Part shown: positions 1 to 9,443 of the stretch, in pieces | How positions within the stretch are numbered: position 1 is the first letter of the stretch | Layout: each line of letters begins with the position of its first letter | Assembly: GCF_000427805.1 (NCBI RefSeq) | Contig: NZ_ATYS01000023.1 | Span: 23,375 to 87,374 of the forward strand | Source: Budvicia aquatica DSM 5075 = ATCC 35567 | GTDB taxonomy: Bacteria > Pseudomonadota > Gammaproteobacteria > Enterobacterales > Enterobacteriaceae | Length of the DNA stretch: 64,000 nucleotides | Reading direction: 5' to 3' | Made by a program: the position numbers and the translations under genes | The notes under the pieces: model-generated | Database searches by the model: none | Told to the model about the DNA's origin: nothing | The model's input: only the letters and a program-made list of their open reading frames with translations

Positions 1-486
1 GATGGAGAAATTGAATCTCAGAAAATGTTTGTCTTAGCGATGGAGATGTTATCGAGCGAAAAGCAAAGTACTATTGATTGGGCTTCAGCGGGCATTCCGA
101 TTGAACGATTTTATTATGACTTCGTCAAAGAGGCTTTATACAGCACGGATGAAACTATTTTAAAAGAATGGCTTAATGGATTATGCGATCAGCATCTTAA
201 GTGGTGTGCCCGGGCTCCTGATATTATGGAAGAAGCCACATTTATGGGATATGAAGTACCAGATCAACTCCATCTTTGGCCTTTTGAATACCATGCCGTT
301 ATAAATATTAGGGCTAGGCACGGTCTTAGTACGCCAGTGATTGACCATCCTCTATTAACAAACAACTTCAAGAACATGGCTATTCCAGATTTCAGTCAAT
401 GGGAAAAACCAACGTGGTTTACTGAAGTGAGTGAAGAGCTTATCCGCATCAACCCGGATTTAGCGTTCACGCGTGATTTGTTCTGA
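1..486 (+). CDS. Immunity-like protein, C-terminal part (5' end outside window)
   Basis: The frame is open from base 1 to a TGA at 484-486, so this is the C-terminal ~160 residues of a longer protein starting upstream. It aligns clearly with the C-terminal half of the protein encoded at 823-1776: both carry a segment of the form FxYxFVKxxLYSxDE, then LLDxHLxW, then LWPFEYxAxxNIR, then GLxTPxIxHPL, and end with DFSQWxxPxWF. The pattern (LxxH..W, then an all-helical tail ending in a hydrophobic G-L segment) resembles Imm49-type immunity proteins of polymorphic toxin systems; DUF1911/PoNi is the alternative. Its position beside a type VI cluster supports an immunity role. The function is inferred, and no cognate toxin is visible. 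Confidence 0.6.
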   Translation, partial: DGEIESQKMFVLAMEMLSSEKQSTIDWASAGIPIERFYYDFVKEALYSTDETILKEWLNGLCDQHLKWCARAPDIMEEATFMGYEVPDQLHLWPFEYHAVINIRARHGLSTPVIDHPLLTNNFKNMAIPDFSQWEKPTWFTEVSEELIRINPDLAFTRDLF

Positions 487-574
487 CAAGTAATATTTCA
501 CCGAGTGAATGAGAGGGTTAATATCAATGATGATATCTCAGTATATTGTGAAACATTTAAAGGGCGGTTTATAA

Positions 575-730
575 ATGAACAGATTTGATAACATAGCTCA
601 ATATTACTTTGACCATCATTTATCCGATATGAATGTTGATAGGTTTTGGAAAACCTATGCCATAAAAGAAGAAATGATGTTAGAGAGAAACTCTGATAAG
701 GGCAATGAAAATGATACGAAACTTTTTTAA
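575..730 (+). CDS. Small hypothetical ORF (51 aa), possible remnant
   Basis: An ATG at 575 follows a weak AGGGCGG element and runs for 51 residues (begins MNRFDNIAQYYFD) to a TAA at 728-730. It is rich in Asp, Asn and Met. It lies between the two convergent immunity-like genes and has the same orientation as the upstream partial one. Its N-terminus has the same general style as the start of the 317-aa paralogue (short, charged, aromatic), so it could be the decayed head of a further immunity copy or an independent small gene. I do not recognise it. The remaining bases of 487-822 hold nothing else I can support. Confidence 0.25.
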   Translation: MNRFDNIAQYYFDHHLSDMNVDRFWKTYAIKEEMMLERNSDKGNENDTKLF

Positions 731-822
731 GTGCTAATTCATTATTTGATATGTTGTATGGGCAGCATGACGAAGTGTCCTGTACTAGCCTTGGGCCTTT
801 GAGCCCAAAGCTTATCTACGGG

Positions 823-1776
823 CTATTTAAAAAATCGTTTTGCTTCAGCGATTCGAGGCTCTATTTCAATGAGACGATCCATTAGCGGGAAAAACCATTC
901 CGGAGCTTGCCACTGGCTGAAGTCGGTGCGATGCTCCGTGGTAGCTAGAAGGTTTTCACATAATGGGTGGGTAATTTTCGGCGTTGTTAGCCCCCGTTGT
1001 CCCCGGATATTTTTAATCGCCTGATATTCAAATGGCCATAGTAATGAATAGTATTCGCTATAGTCATATCCAACCGAGGGAGCTTCCTCTTCAAGGTAGA
1101 GGCCTCTGGATGACCATGTTAAGTGACTGTCTAATAAAGAATGGATCCCTTCGGAGATCAGTACTTCATCTTCAGAATAAAGAATATTTTTGACAAAATT
1201 AGTATATAAGGGGTCATAGGGAATTTGAACTGTATTCCAATTAAAAGCCTCATTATGGATTGACGCTAATATGCCATACCCCAAAATGCCCAAACGTTGC
1301 GGGCTGACATGACTTGCTTTCAATCCTAAAACGGATTTAGTCAGTACTCCATTAGCGACGTTATCTTTCAGGCCAGGATAACAAAAATTGGCCATCTCGA
1401 CATTATGAGTCGCCATCAGCATCAATAATTGATAGCCCTGACGATTAAAGCTAGTGCTATATCCGTAGTATCCTTCGTACTCAGCTACGCCAGATACAAA
1501 CATATTCATGAAAGTAACAGCAATGAAATTACATAATGCTTGATTATTTTGTTGATGTTTATTCATCAATAACCACGTATAAGACTCGCCATAGGTATAG
1601 TTTAAGTTGTAATAAACATCGGTACCAGCATATATCTTTGGTGTGTTTGTCGTTGAATTAATAGCACGTTGAAATCTCTCTAACAGGGATTTCTCCCGAG
1701 ATTCTATGTTGGTTAAATATTTTTCCCTTTTATTATACATCTGACTAAATTGCAGAATCTCTTGATATCTGGTCAT
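823..1776 (-). CDS. Imm49/DUF1911-like putative immunity protein (317 aa)
   Basis: A full-length paralogue of the partial gene at the left edge, in opposite orientation and tail to tail with it. It is a soluble, predicted all-alpha protein with no signal peptide or membrane segment. It has a Lys/Glu/Arg-rich N-terminal helix (residues 1-40), a central helical part, and a C-terminal half (about 190-317) containing LLDSHLTW and LWPFEYQAI motifs shared with the neighbour. Immunity proteins of this kind neutralise toxins delivered by sister cells; the T6SS cluster starting 500 bp away fits. Family assignment is by pattern only: Imm49 is preferred over PoNi/DUF1911 because the DD-containing tail usual in the latter is not seen. 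Confidence 0.55.
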   Translation of the reverse strand: MTRYQEILQFSQMYNKREKYLTNIESREKSLLERFQRAINSTTNTPKIYAGTDVYYNLNYTYGESYTWLLMNKHQQNNQALCNFIAVTFMNMFVSGVAEYEGYYGYSTSFNRQGYQLLMLMATHNVEMANFCYPGLKDNVANGVLTKSVLGLKASHVSPQRLGILGYGILASIHNEAFNWNTVQIPYDPLYTNFVKNILYSEDEVLISEGIHSLLDSHLTWSSRGLYLEEEAPSVGYDYSEYYSLLWPFEYQAIKNIRGQRGLTTPKITHPLCENLLATTEHRTDFSQWQAPEWFFPLMDRLIEIEPRIAEAKRFFK

Positions 1777-1853
1777 TACAATTCCCTAAGATAATCATTT
1801 CACATTTATTAAAGTAATAATACCATATCGTTCTAGAGTAAATTTCTTATGCT

Positions 1854-2285
1854 TTATTTTTTGCACTTCTCATTCCAAATGTCATTTCCGGTTTTGTTGA
1901 TGATTGAACCGGGATCGTTATCGCGAGGGATCAGCATATTCTTGCGATACAAATAGCGCTTTCTGCCTGTGTCATTATATTCTAAAGAAACAATAAATCG
2001 TTCCTGATAAAGCTTTTTACCGCTGTTTTCATCAATGGCGGTAACAATACCACATACGTGAGCCATAACACTTTCTGACGTTCTTTCTTGCTCAACGTAT
2101 TGCAAGTCCTTAAACTCTTTTTTCGCGCTTTCTGGTCTAAGTGATTTCTCTATCCCTTCCTTAGCATAGGTCACCATTGCAGATTCTGAAGGAGGACGCA
2201 TATATACTTTATAACCTACATAGCTACAAACGGCGATAACCGCCAATATAATTAAGATACGTTTTTTTTTCATTTGGGCATCCAT
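1854..2285 (-). CDS. Small membrane-anchored hypothetical protein
   Basis: A 143-residue protein with a charged KKKR start, one hydrophobic segment (about residues 9-24) and a soluble remainder, so probably an inner-membrane anchor with a periplasmic domain. Two conserved-looking Cys residues lie in the soluble part (VCG near 78, and EKC at the end), which could form a disulfide. An in-frame ATG four codons downstream (2273) is an alternative start with a GGAT element in front. It is transcribed in the same direction as the T6SS operon, just beyond vasL, where V. cholerae also carries an uncharacterised gene before vgrG. I do not recognise the family. Confidence 0.6.
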   Translation of the reverse strand: MDAQMKKKRILIILAVIAVCSYVGYKVYMRPPSESAMVTYAKEGIEKSLRPESAKKEFKDLQYVEQERTSESVMAHVCGIVTAIDENSGKKLYQERFIVSLEYNDTGRKRYLYRKNMLIPRDNDPGSIINKTGNDIWNEKCKK

Positions 2286-2355
2286 ATTCAGAATGTAATA
2301 AGTTTTGTATGTAATTTATTTTTCAATATATATTAGTATGTTATCTTAGTTTATA

Positions 2356-3762
2356 TCAGCGTAATTCTGATTGTGGGCCATAGCTAAGTAAATAATAGCG
2401 TTTCAAAACCTCATTAAAATAAGCATCAAACGCTTTTTGCTCTGCCAGCGTGATATGCCTGCCATCTTTACTTTGGGCTTCTAGCTTGCGTAAACGTTCT
2501 TCCAGCGGCTCTGACTGTGCCATTACGGCTTTAATGTTTTTGACAACGGTTCTTAGCCGGGTAATGGTGATAAATTTATTCTGCCGCTGGGCCTCATCGA
2601 GCTCACCGAGCAGGGCATTTAAACCGCGTTCGGTATCATGGTAGCCATTAATGCCTGATAGTGGAAAAGAGGAGGGCTGTAACCATTCTCGCCATGCCTG
2701 TTCCAGTGGCTTTTGCTTATCTGAATCTGGCCAGATCTTCTGAGATGTGGCAACGAGGTGATTGCCATAATAATAGGGAGCCAGAGGAGATAGCTGCTTA
2801 AGGGTATCTAACTGCTTTTGGTAATTATCAAGTACCGGTGTTTCTAACAGCCGGAGCTGGTTTAGCGGTATGTTCTCGATGTTAGCAGGCAATGATTTGG
2901 CTGGTTGATTAATAAACCAACTCAGTTGAGGTTCTGTCAGCATCCTGCCGATCTGTAGCTGTTCCTGCTGTGTTTGGTGATAAAAATATCCCGCGATACC
3001 TAATACCAAACTTGCCGTAGTGATACCAAGGATAAAACTTGGCCATCGCTTCACTGTTGCGGGGGGAACTGCGCTAACATCAGACTTAGTGGTAGTAATC
3101 ACTCTTGGTGGTTGGTTTTTTGGGGGTAATTGATGCAGTTTCGCTGGCTCAGCGGGTTGAGCGTTTTCATAGTGGCTATCTGCAACAAAGATCATCTGAG
3201 TCTTATCTTGTGGCAAGTTATCCGGAAGCTGAATGACAGCCGCTTTTTCTAATTCATCTACTTTGGTTTGCACATAAAAATATAAATTATCAATACGTGG
3301 TGCTTTAGCCAGCTTGACCTGTTGCAATTTATCCGAAATAAGTTCCAGAGCTCCGCTGGCTCGTCTGAGTAAATTCAGATCTTCTATCTGGTACTCATAC
3401 TGTCGAATAATTGAACCTACCCGGGTATTTAGCCAATCCAAAGCATCAACCCGTGATGGTATCTGATCCGGCCACATGGTATTCCATTGGTAATATACCA
3501 ACGCGGCAGCTAATTCGGTACCTTCAACAAACCCGGCAAGACCTGCTTGCTGAGTTCTGGCTAAAGTGAAATAGCATACGCTTAGTAAATCAATACCGTT
3601 TTTCTCAAACAGAGTAATAGCGTTTATCTCAATTAACGGCCAGTTAACTGCGGGCTGTAAGGGATGAGTTAGCTTATTGATCTCTGTTCTGACTGCTTCA
3701 AATTCATCATATGAACGCGGATCGCCTCCGACATGGATAAAACGATAATGACTGTTTTCCAC
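2356..3762 (-). CDS. vasL: VasL/TagA-type T6SS protein with ImpA_N domain
   Basis: The N-terminal ~150 residues show the ImpA_N pattern also present in TssA: an early GGDPR motif, a W-P-L-I-E segment and MWPDQIP. A single membrane segment follows at about residues 241-262, and the C-terminal ~200 residues are helical and charged (VasL domain). This architecture (ImpA_N, TM, VasL) is that of TagA/VasL, which stops and stabilises the distal end of the growing sheath at the opposite membrane. The start is GTG at 3762, supported by AAGGA six bases upstream; the first residues (ENSHYRFIHVGGDPR) fit the family start. It is the last gene of the T6SS operon, 45 bp after tssM. Confidence 0.85.
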   Translation of the reverse strand: MENSHYRFIHVGGDPRSYDEFEAVRTEINKLTHPLQPAVNWPLIEINAITLFEKNGIDLLSVCYFTLARTQQAGLAGFVEGTELAAALVYYQWNTMWPDQIPSRVDALDWLNTRVGSIIRQYEYQIEDLNLLRRASGALELISDKLQQVKLAKAPRIDNLYFYVQTKVDELEKAAVIQLPDNLPQDKTQMIFVADSHYENAQPAEPAKLHQLPPKNQPPRVITTTKSDVSAVPPATVKRWPSFILGITTASLVLGIAGYFYHQTQQEQLQIGRMLTEPQLSWFINQPAKSLPANIENIPLNQLRLLETPVLDNYQKQLDTLKQLSPLAPYYYGNHLVATSQKIWPDSDKQKPLEQAWREWLQPSSFPLSGINGYHDTERGLNALLGELDEAQRQNKFITITRLRTVVKNIKAVMAQSEPLEERLRKLEAQSKDGRHITLAEQKAFDAYFNEVLKRYYLLSYGPQSELR

Positions 3763-3807
3763 AATTATTCCTTAATTCCCCGGCGATACAATGCGCCGGG
3801 GCTGCAA

Positions 3808-6800
3808 TTAGTAAAGTGTTTCAGATAAACGGAATTGGCTGAAAAGCCCTCCGGCAAACGGATTGTCTGCACTGTCGACATAGACTCTGTACACCATGTA
3901 CCCGCCATCGACGGTATAGCGAACATCGAAAGTATTTTCGGTGATGTTTGACAGCTGTCCTGCATCTAATAATCTGAGCTGGGCCCATATACCGCTGCGT
4001 GAAATACCACGTTGCGTTAGGCTGGCACTGGACATTAAGGTGATACGGCTTTCAACGTTATCACGCATGGTATTGGGCCAGATCATGCGAACTTTATTGC
4101 CACGGCCATGACTGTATTCCAGCAGTTGGCCGTCAAGATTGAGTACGCTGCGTCGTTTGTTGCCCGACATCTCTACGGGTTCAATAGCATATTGAATACC
4201 TAAGCCATTTTGCGGGTTGAAGAAAGTTCTGCGGATCTTCTCAATATTTTTTAACTGGTTTAGAACATCACTCCGGATCAGTGACTGATTATCAGCGCCC
4301 TGAAGCAGGTTGTTTTCAACAAATACTTTCAGGTTTTCCTGATAGAAGCTGTCAACCGTTCCACCTGGTTTAAAGAAACGGTCAAATTCACTCAGAGGGA
4401 CATCTTTCATCGATTCTTTGCTAAATGGGTAACGGCCAGCCAGATTAAGCTTATATTCGCTCACTACCTTTTCGTTCCATTCAACTTCAAGGGATTGAAT
4501 TGCCTCCCTCACCACGACATCCCATACTTGAGTGGCGAGCTCATTGAGCCAGCGACCAAGCGGCTCAGGTAATGTTTTAGCTAACTGCTGGACCTCAAAA
4601 ATAGGATCGCTACCGTTATTATTCAGACGTAGCTGAACGGCTTTAAGAGCAGCCTTACCCGGAGACGGCGAATTCTGTATTGCTAACAGATATCGGTGTA
4701 GATCCCCGAGCTTTTGCGTCGCATTTTGAATGGCGCTTTCCTGATTATTGGTTTCATCTAAAACCGACGTTTCTTTAGTAAACTCCCGGTGAATACGGTT
4801 GATCATCAGGCGGTCTTTAGCTGATACCGTCGCGGTAGCCAGCTCTTTTTCTGTCGGCGGATTCATTCCCTGAGTATTTTCTTGCAGTGCTATCAGCGCT
4901 TTTTTTAGCGGTTGCTCACCACCGATAACATTTTCCAGTGCAGAGATAGCCTCTGGTATATCAGAAAACTGTTTGATACTGAGATTAGCGACGGCACCAT
5001 GCCAAGTACTGACATAATCACTGACATATAACTCACTGATCTGTCTTTTGATTTCAGCCCGATCGGCATCGCTATATTCAACGTTTTGCGTGATATTCAG
5101 CACCCAACTGTCCATGGAGGTTAATTCAATCAGATGGTCGTTTTGTTTCAGAAAATAGTTGAGCAACCCTGAGTGAGTTAAGAATTTTGGTATATTCAAT
5201 AGCTTTTCATTATTGGCTACGAATATCGTATCAAAGCTGCTGCCGATCTGTGTTTTTAAGTTGAGATCGTTTGGTAGTACATCGCTCGCTTTGATGCGTA
5301 AATTCTGATAGACCCGCTGGTAAATCGATAGCTTACTGAGCTCTTTCTGCGCTTCTTTTATCGGTGTCTTATAGGGTGAGAACGCCTCTAATGCGCCGGC
5401 ATTGCCATTTTGGCGAGACTGGTACCACTGAACGTGATCCATCGCGTATCCAAGATGATCATAGAGTTGGTCTTGTAGTGCTCGCTGCCCTTTAAACTCA
5501 TTACTCCAGCGATTTTGCATGTAGCTTAAAACCAATGCATTGTTGCGGCCGGATTCATCTTCAATCATACGGATAATACGTAGAATACCTAACTTCTGCT
5601 CACTCTCTTTAGGGGCGGCGTTCAGTTCGGTAAATAAGCCGTCCATGATGGCCGGCAGATATTTTTCTTGTAACAATCGCAGGTATGTTTTTTCGATATT
5701 AGGACCGATATTGTAGCCCTGATAAAGCCCAAAGTCGGCAATAAATCGGTTACGGTCATGGTAGTTTCCGTACGCAAACATAGCTTCACTTAATGGATTG
5801 AGTAACGGTAACTGCAAATTGCCGTACAAATCTTTGCCTGTGGACTGTTCGATCTCCATAAACGCTTTAGCCTGTTTTAGGACATCTTCGCCGGCACGAT
5901 AGTTTTGAATATAGTAATACTGCCAACTGCCGATAAGGCATAGGGTAAGTAAGGCGGCGCCGCTACCAAATATCGTCATTCGGCGCCGGGCTAACCGGGT
6001 ATAGTGTTCATTTTCACCGGCTAGATTTGGCTCAGAAAACAGCACTTGTGAAAATAGATTACGTGTAAAATATGGCACTGTTTGAGCAGTTTGCCAGGTC
6101 GGATAGGGCTGGCGGCTGAGTTGGTACTGTGCCGCTGCAGATTTGACGAATAGGTCATCCATCTGGCCTTTTTGTGTGGATGACGTGAGGTAAAGCCCTC
6201 TAAGCAACAGGCTATTTTTGTCGATATTAAATAATAAAGACTCAATCAGATTTTTTGCAAACTCTTCCATTCCTACCATTTGGCGGCTGAAAGTAAAAAG
6301 CGAGCTACGTTGATGGCTGTCAACGTTATTCAGCATCATATCAGGCATTGCTGAATTAATACGCTGTATCCAATTTTGCCAGAATCGGGCTAATTCAGCT
6401 TCCCAACTTTGTTCATCGTTAAGAGTGAACGTGACGCCTAAGATGGTATCGCGCTCTTCTTTGCTCAACGACTGGTAGATGGATTCAAAACCATAAAATA
6501 GATCGAGCTTGGTAAAAATTAGGTAGAGCGGCACTCGATTTTGACGGGTGTTCACAATATCCGTAAGCCGTTGGTTCAAGGTGGCAATATAGGTTTCACG
6601 TTGTTGCTTGCTTGAAAGAATAAACTTATGAATATCAATCGTAAGAATAATTCCGTTCAGTGGTTGACGGGTGCGTTCCGTGGCCAACCACTCCAATAGA
6701 GAGGTCCACAGGCGGCTATAAAGTTTAGGTTTATCCTCAGGACTGTCATTTTGATTGATTAATTCACCGCGAACGTCAAAAATTGCAGCTCTGTCGCTTA

Positions 6801-7332
6801 ATAAACACTCAAGATAGAGGTGTTCATCGGTGTCATCGGTTTCCTCTACCTCATACAGACGGGTTAATTTGATGCTTTCGTTTAACAGCGTTGTTTTACC
6901 ACTGCCTTTATCACCTAACATTAGATACCAAGGAACCTGATAAACAGCAGAGCGAGACTGCTTAAAATGGCGTTGTAGCTTAATTAACCAATGTTGTAGA
7001 TAGCGTTGCTGCAAGAGAACATGAGTGCTAACCGGATCTTTGATCTCTTCTTTAGTTTCTTGGCGAGCTTTTTCGTATTGGCGAATTTTTTGTACCATTA
7101 GCCAAACAACCCAAATACCCACGGTGAGCGCATAAACTGCGGTAATCAGTAAGCGTTTAGTGATGCTGGCAAACGGCGCGTAGTCTCCTATCTTCCATTC
7201 AGAACCCCATACCCATAGCCAAATTAGTGACAGTACGATGAATGCGGCAATCATTAAGGTGACTGACGATCTGACATTGGGTAACCGTGGCTTCACTAAT
7301 CGAAATATTGGAAATTTTGCAGGCATTTTCAT
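3808..7332 (-). CDS. tssM: T6SS membrane complex protein TssM (IcmF/VasK)
   Basis: A 1174-residue inner-membrane protein, the usual IcmF length. Two membrane segments near residues 24-43 and 61-80 are followed by a cytoplasmic NTPase-like domain with a complete Walker A (GDKGSGKT, 140-147), a FDVRGE switch-like segment near 185-190 and a TKLD guanine-type motif at 274-277. A third membrane helix at about 453-472 leads into a large periplasmic part, which in the family binds the TssJ lipoprotein. TssM with TssL and TssJ forms the envelope-spanning channel. The nucleotide-binding motif is intact, unlike in some TssM proteins. It lies 18 bp after tssA and 45 bp before vasL. Confidence 0.95.
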   Translation of the reverse strand: MKMPAKFPIFRLVKPRLPNVRSSVTLMIAAFIVLSLIWLWVWGSEWKIGDYAPFASITKRLLITAVYALTVGIWVVWLMVQKIRQYEKARQETKEEIKDPVSTHVLLQQRYLQHWLIKLQRHFKQSRSAVYQVPWYLMLGDKGSGKTTLLNESIKLTRLYEVEETDDTDEHLYLECLLSDRAAIFDVRGELINQNDSPEDKPKLYSRLWTSLLEWLATERTRQPLNGIILTIDIHKFILSSKQQRETYIATLNQRLTDIVNTRQNRVPLYLIFTKLDLFYGFESIYQSLSKEERDTILGVTFTLNDEQSWEAELARFWQNWIQRINSAMPDMMLNNVDSHQRSSLFTFSRQMVGMEEFAKNLIESLLFNIDKNSLLLRGLYLTSSTQKGQMDDLFVKSAAAQYQLSRQPYPTWQTAQTVPYFTRNLFSQVLFSEPNLAGENEHYTRLARRRMTIFGSGAALLTLCLIGSWQYYYIQNYRAGEDVLKQAKAFMEIEQSTGKDLYGNLQLPLLNPLSEAMFAYGNYHDRNRFIADFGLYQGYNIGPNIEKTYLRLLQEKYLPAIMDGLFTELNAAPKESEQKLGILRIIRMIEDESGRNNALVLSYMQNRWSNEFKGQRALQDQLYDHLGYAMDHVQWYQSRQNGNAGALEAFSPYKTPIKEAQKELSKLSIYQRVYQNLRIKASDVLPNDLNLKTQIGSSFDTIFVANNEKLLNIPKFLTHSGLLNYFLKQNDHLIELTSMDSWVLNITQNVEYSDADRAEIKRQISELYVSDYVSTWHGAVANLSIKQFSDIPEAISALENVIGGEQPLKKALIALQENTQGMNPPTEKELATATVSAKDRLMINRIHREFTKETSVLDETNNQESAIQNATQKLGDLHRYLLAIQNSPSPGKAALKAVQLRLNNNGSDPIFEVQQLAKTLPEPLGRWLNELATQVWDVVVREAIQSLEVEWNEKVVSEYKLNLAGRYPFSKESMKDVPLSEFDRFFKPGGTVDSFYQENLKVFVENNLLQGADNQSLIRSDVLNQLKNIEKIRRTFFNPQNGLGIQYAIEPVEMSGNKRRSVLNLDGQLLEYSHGRGNKVRMIWPNTMRDNVESRITLMSSASLTQRGISRSGIWAQLRLLDAGQLSNITENTFDVRYTVDGGYMVYRVYVDSADNPFAGGLFSQFRLSETLY

Positions 7333-7350
7333 TTTGGATTCCTATTCCGA

Positions 7351-8736
7351 TTAGCGAGAGGAGGCGGTCAATGCGCTAAGAGCGGCAAAGAAAGATGGCT
7401 CCCACTGCTCAATTGACAGATGTTTGCTGCCGTTGAGCAGGCTTTGAGCCTGCTGAGCCGCGAGTACGCCAAACCCAGCTTTAGATAACAGTTGGGCACT
7501 GAGTTTTTGTTGATGATATTGTTGGCGCATTTCTTGTCCAGGAGGTTGGGTATTGAGCTTTCTTAAGGCCTCTTCGTATCCCTGTGTCTTAAGGCATTCA
7601 AAGAGTTCGGCATCGGTATCAGAGGTTTGGTTTAAAGCCTCTGACTCGTTTTGCCGTAGCCACATTTCCATTTCTGTGGTAACTAAGCGTGATTTGTCGT
7701 TAAAGCACAGTGCGCTTATTGCCGGTAATTGAACAATAAATTGCTGAAGTGATAATTTAATCGCGTCCGCCGTAGCAGAAAAGCCGAGTCGGGTAGCAAA
7801 TTGCGCTGAAATATAATGCCCTTCAAGCCACCACGGCATTACCGTCAGGCTATTCTCAAGCTTGAGCCATTGTTCGTGGGTCGGTTTTGCCAGTGATTTG
7901 TACTCAGCCACTCTGTCGGCATTTTGTGGCGGTAACTCGGTAATACCGTTACGGTTAATGGGTTCAGAAAGCGTGCTGAAAATAGCATGGCGACGAAGTT
8001 GAAAGGCAATAGGTTCTCCGGGCGAGCGTTCAAACAGAATTTCTGAAACTTTAATAAGCGTTCGTTTCCAGTCCTGATCGGTGTGCTGATTGATATTTAC
8101 CTGAGGCATCACGGGGCTTGTTACGTTGGATAACTGGGCCTCAGTCAGTATGCTATTACTGTCTGGTATTGACTGATCTATGGCAGGCAGGGTGTCAGCG
8201 GTAATGTTTTCCGTGGCTATTAACGCATAGCCTTGGATCGTTTGGTTAAAGTCGTCATCTATAGGCAGATGATTGACTGTGAAGTAGTTGTATATTCGCT
8301 GTAGTTGCAACGACGCAATCTCACGTTCAATCACCGTAGATTCTGAAATAAAAAGAGGTTTAGCCTGTAAGAACCGCTGAATAATTTGTTTAAATAAGCG
8401 TAATTTTAATTTCTGTGGCGGTGCGCTACTAACCCAGTATTTTTCAATATAATCTGCGAGTAGAGAAAAGGCTAAAGCAATATCATGTGGTTTTTTTCCA
8501 TGCTGGAGGGTGCGTAACAAATGAGTTACGACGCGCATATCTTTTGTCTTTTCTAACAAAAGGATCGCGTGTTCCTGAATTTTTCCAATATCGACATTGC
8601 CGTGGCCAATGGTACCCAACTCAGCAATCCTGGCATCAATATATTCCCAGTCAGAGTCGCCATCTTTAGCGGCACAGGTGACATCATCAACGTCACTCAG
8701 TATTGCTTTTCGCAAATGATGATTTTTAAATTCCAT
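7351..8736 (-). CDS. tssA: T6SS baseplate/sheath chaperone TssA (VasJ type)
   Basis: A 461-residue soluble protein with an ImpA_N-like N-terminal half (helical, around residues 30-150, with a YWVSSAPPQKLKLRLF stretch) and a VasJ-type C-terminal domain of helical repeats with AQQAQ near the end. There is no membrane segment, which separates it from the downstream VasL/TagA relative. TssA binds the baseplate and primes copolymerisation of tube and sheath. It sits between vasI and tssM, exactly as vasJ does in V. cholerae. The ATG at 8736 is preceded by an AGGATGTG element. The distal gp-ring domain type was not determined. Confidence 0.88.
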   Translation of the reverse strand: MEFKNHHLRKAILSDVDDVTCAAKDGDSDWEYIDARIAELGTIGHGNVDIGKIQEHAILLLEKTKDMRVVTHLLRTLQHGKKPHDIALAFSLLADYIEKYWVSSAPPQKLKLRLFKQIIQRFLQAKPLFISESTVIEREIASLQLQRIYNYFTVNHLPIDDDFNQTIQGYALIATENITADTLPAIDQSIPDSNSILTEAQLSNVTSPVMPQVNINQHTDQDWKRTLIKVSEILFERSPGEPIAFQLRRHAIFSTLSEPINRNGITELPPQNADRVAEYKSLAKPTHEQWLKLENSLTVMPWWLEGHYISAQFATRLGFSATADAIKLSLQQFIVQLPAISALCFNDKSRLVTTEMEMWLRQNESEALNQTSDTDAELFECLKTQGYEEALRKLNTQPPGQEMRQQYHQQKLSAQLLSKAGFGVLAAQQAQSLLNGSKHLSIEQWEPSFFAALSALTASSR

Positions 8737-8751
8737 TCACATCCTGCCATA

Positions 8752-9414
8752 TTACCAATGACAAGCCGATCGCAGAGGCGCGATAGCTTGGGGTAAAGTC
8801 GATAAATTAAAGACCAGTCCGTCCAAAACCGGATCGTCAGATTCTAACGTTAGCTTTTCTGCATTAATAAGTTGTTGAATCTCTTGTATGCCCGGTAAGC
8901 CTCGGCTGCCTTCAAAGACATAACCATTATCACGAATAAACCACTGTGTTTTGATGGCACCGTGGTTAGTTTTTAGCGTTATGTTGTTGCTACCAGAGCG
9001 GATAGGGTCAACCAATATCACTTGTATCCGAGTGATGTTGTCGACACAGCTAAATAACAAGATCGGACGAGGAGGTTGGCGACCAAGTGCGGGTGTCGTT
9101 ATCAATACCTTTGGATTATCACCACCGCTGTTGCTGGATAAAAACGCTGTTTCATTGGTGCTGGTGCGATTTTTTTCCAGCTCATAGGCCCAATCCCATG
9201 CTGGTACGTGCTTAATGCTGGTTGCTGTAGTCTGTTGAACGAGCACTTCCGGACGAAGAATTTGGTCATAACAATCAAGGCGACCAAAAGCTGAAGGGTC
9301 GTTTGCACACTCAGTCAATAACTTGAGTTTGGCGGCATCATCAGGTGCCGCTAATGCCAAACTTCCCCACAGGCTCATTAGTATAATGATCAAACTACCC
9401 GATGTGATTTTCAT
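8752..9414 (-). CDS. vasI: T6SS-associated periplasmic protein VasI/TagO
   Basis: A 220-residue protein with a clean Sec signal peptide (MKITSGSLIIILMSLWGS..ALA, cleavage about residue 22) followed by an AAPDDAAKLKLLTECAND segment and the CYDQ motif near residue 50. These are typical of the VasI/EvfG/TagO family (type VI secretion-associated). Four Cys (35, 48, about 125 and 218) are spaced as for disulfides. It is exported to the periplasm; its precise role is unsettled in the family. It follows clpV after only 29 bp, where V. cholerae has the regulator vasH in between. Confidence 0.85.
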   Translation of the reverse strand: MKITSGSLIIILMSLWGSLALAAPDDAAKLKLLTECANDPSAFGRLDCYDQILRPEVLVQQTTATSIKHVPAWDWAYELEKNRTSTNETAFLSSNSGGDNPKVLITTPALGRQPPRPILLFSCVDNITRIQVILVDPIRSGSNNITLKTNHGAIKTQWFIRDNGYVFEGSRGLPGIQEIQQLINAEKLTLESDDPVLDGLVFNLSTLPQAIAPLRSACHW

Positions 9415-9443
9415 CCGTATAGTTCCTTCTTAATCACCATGAA

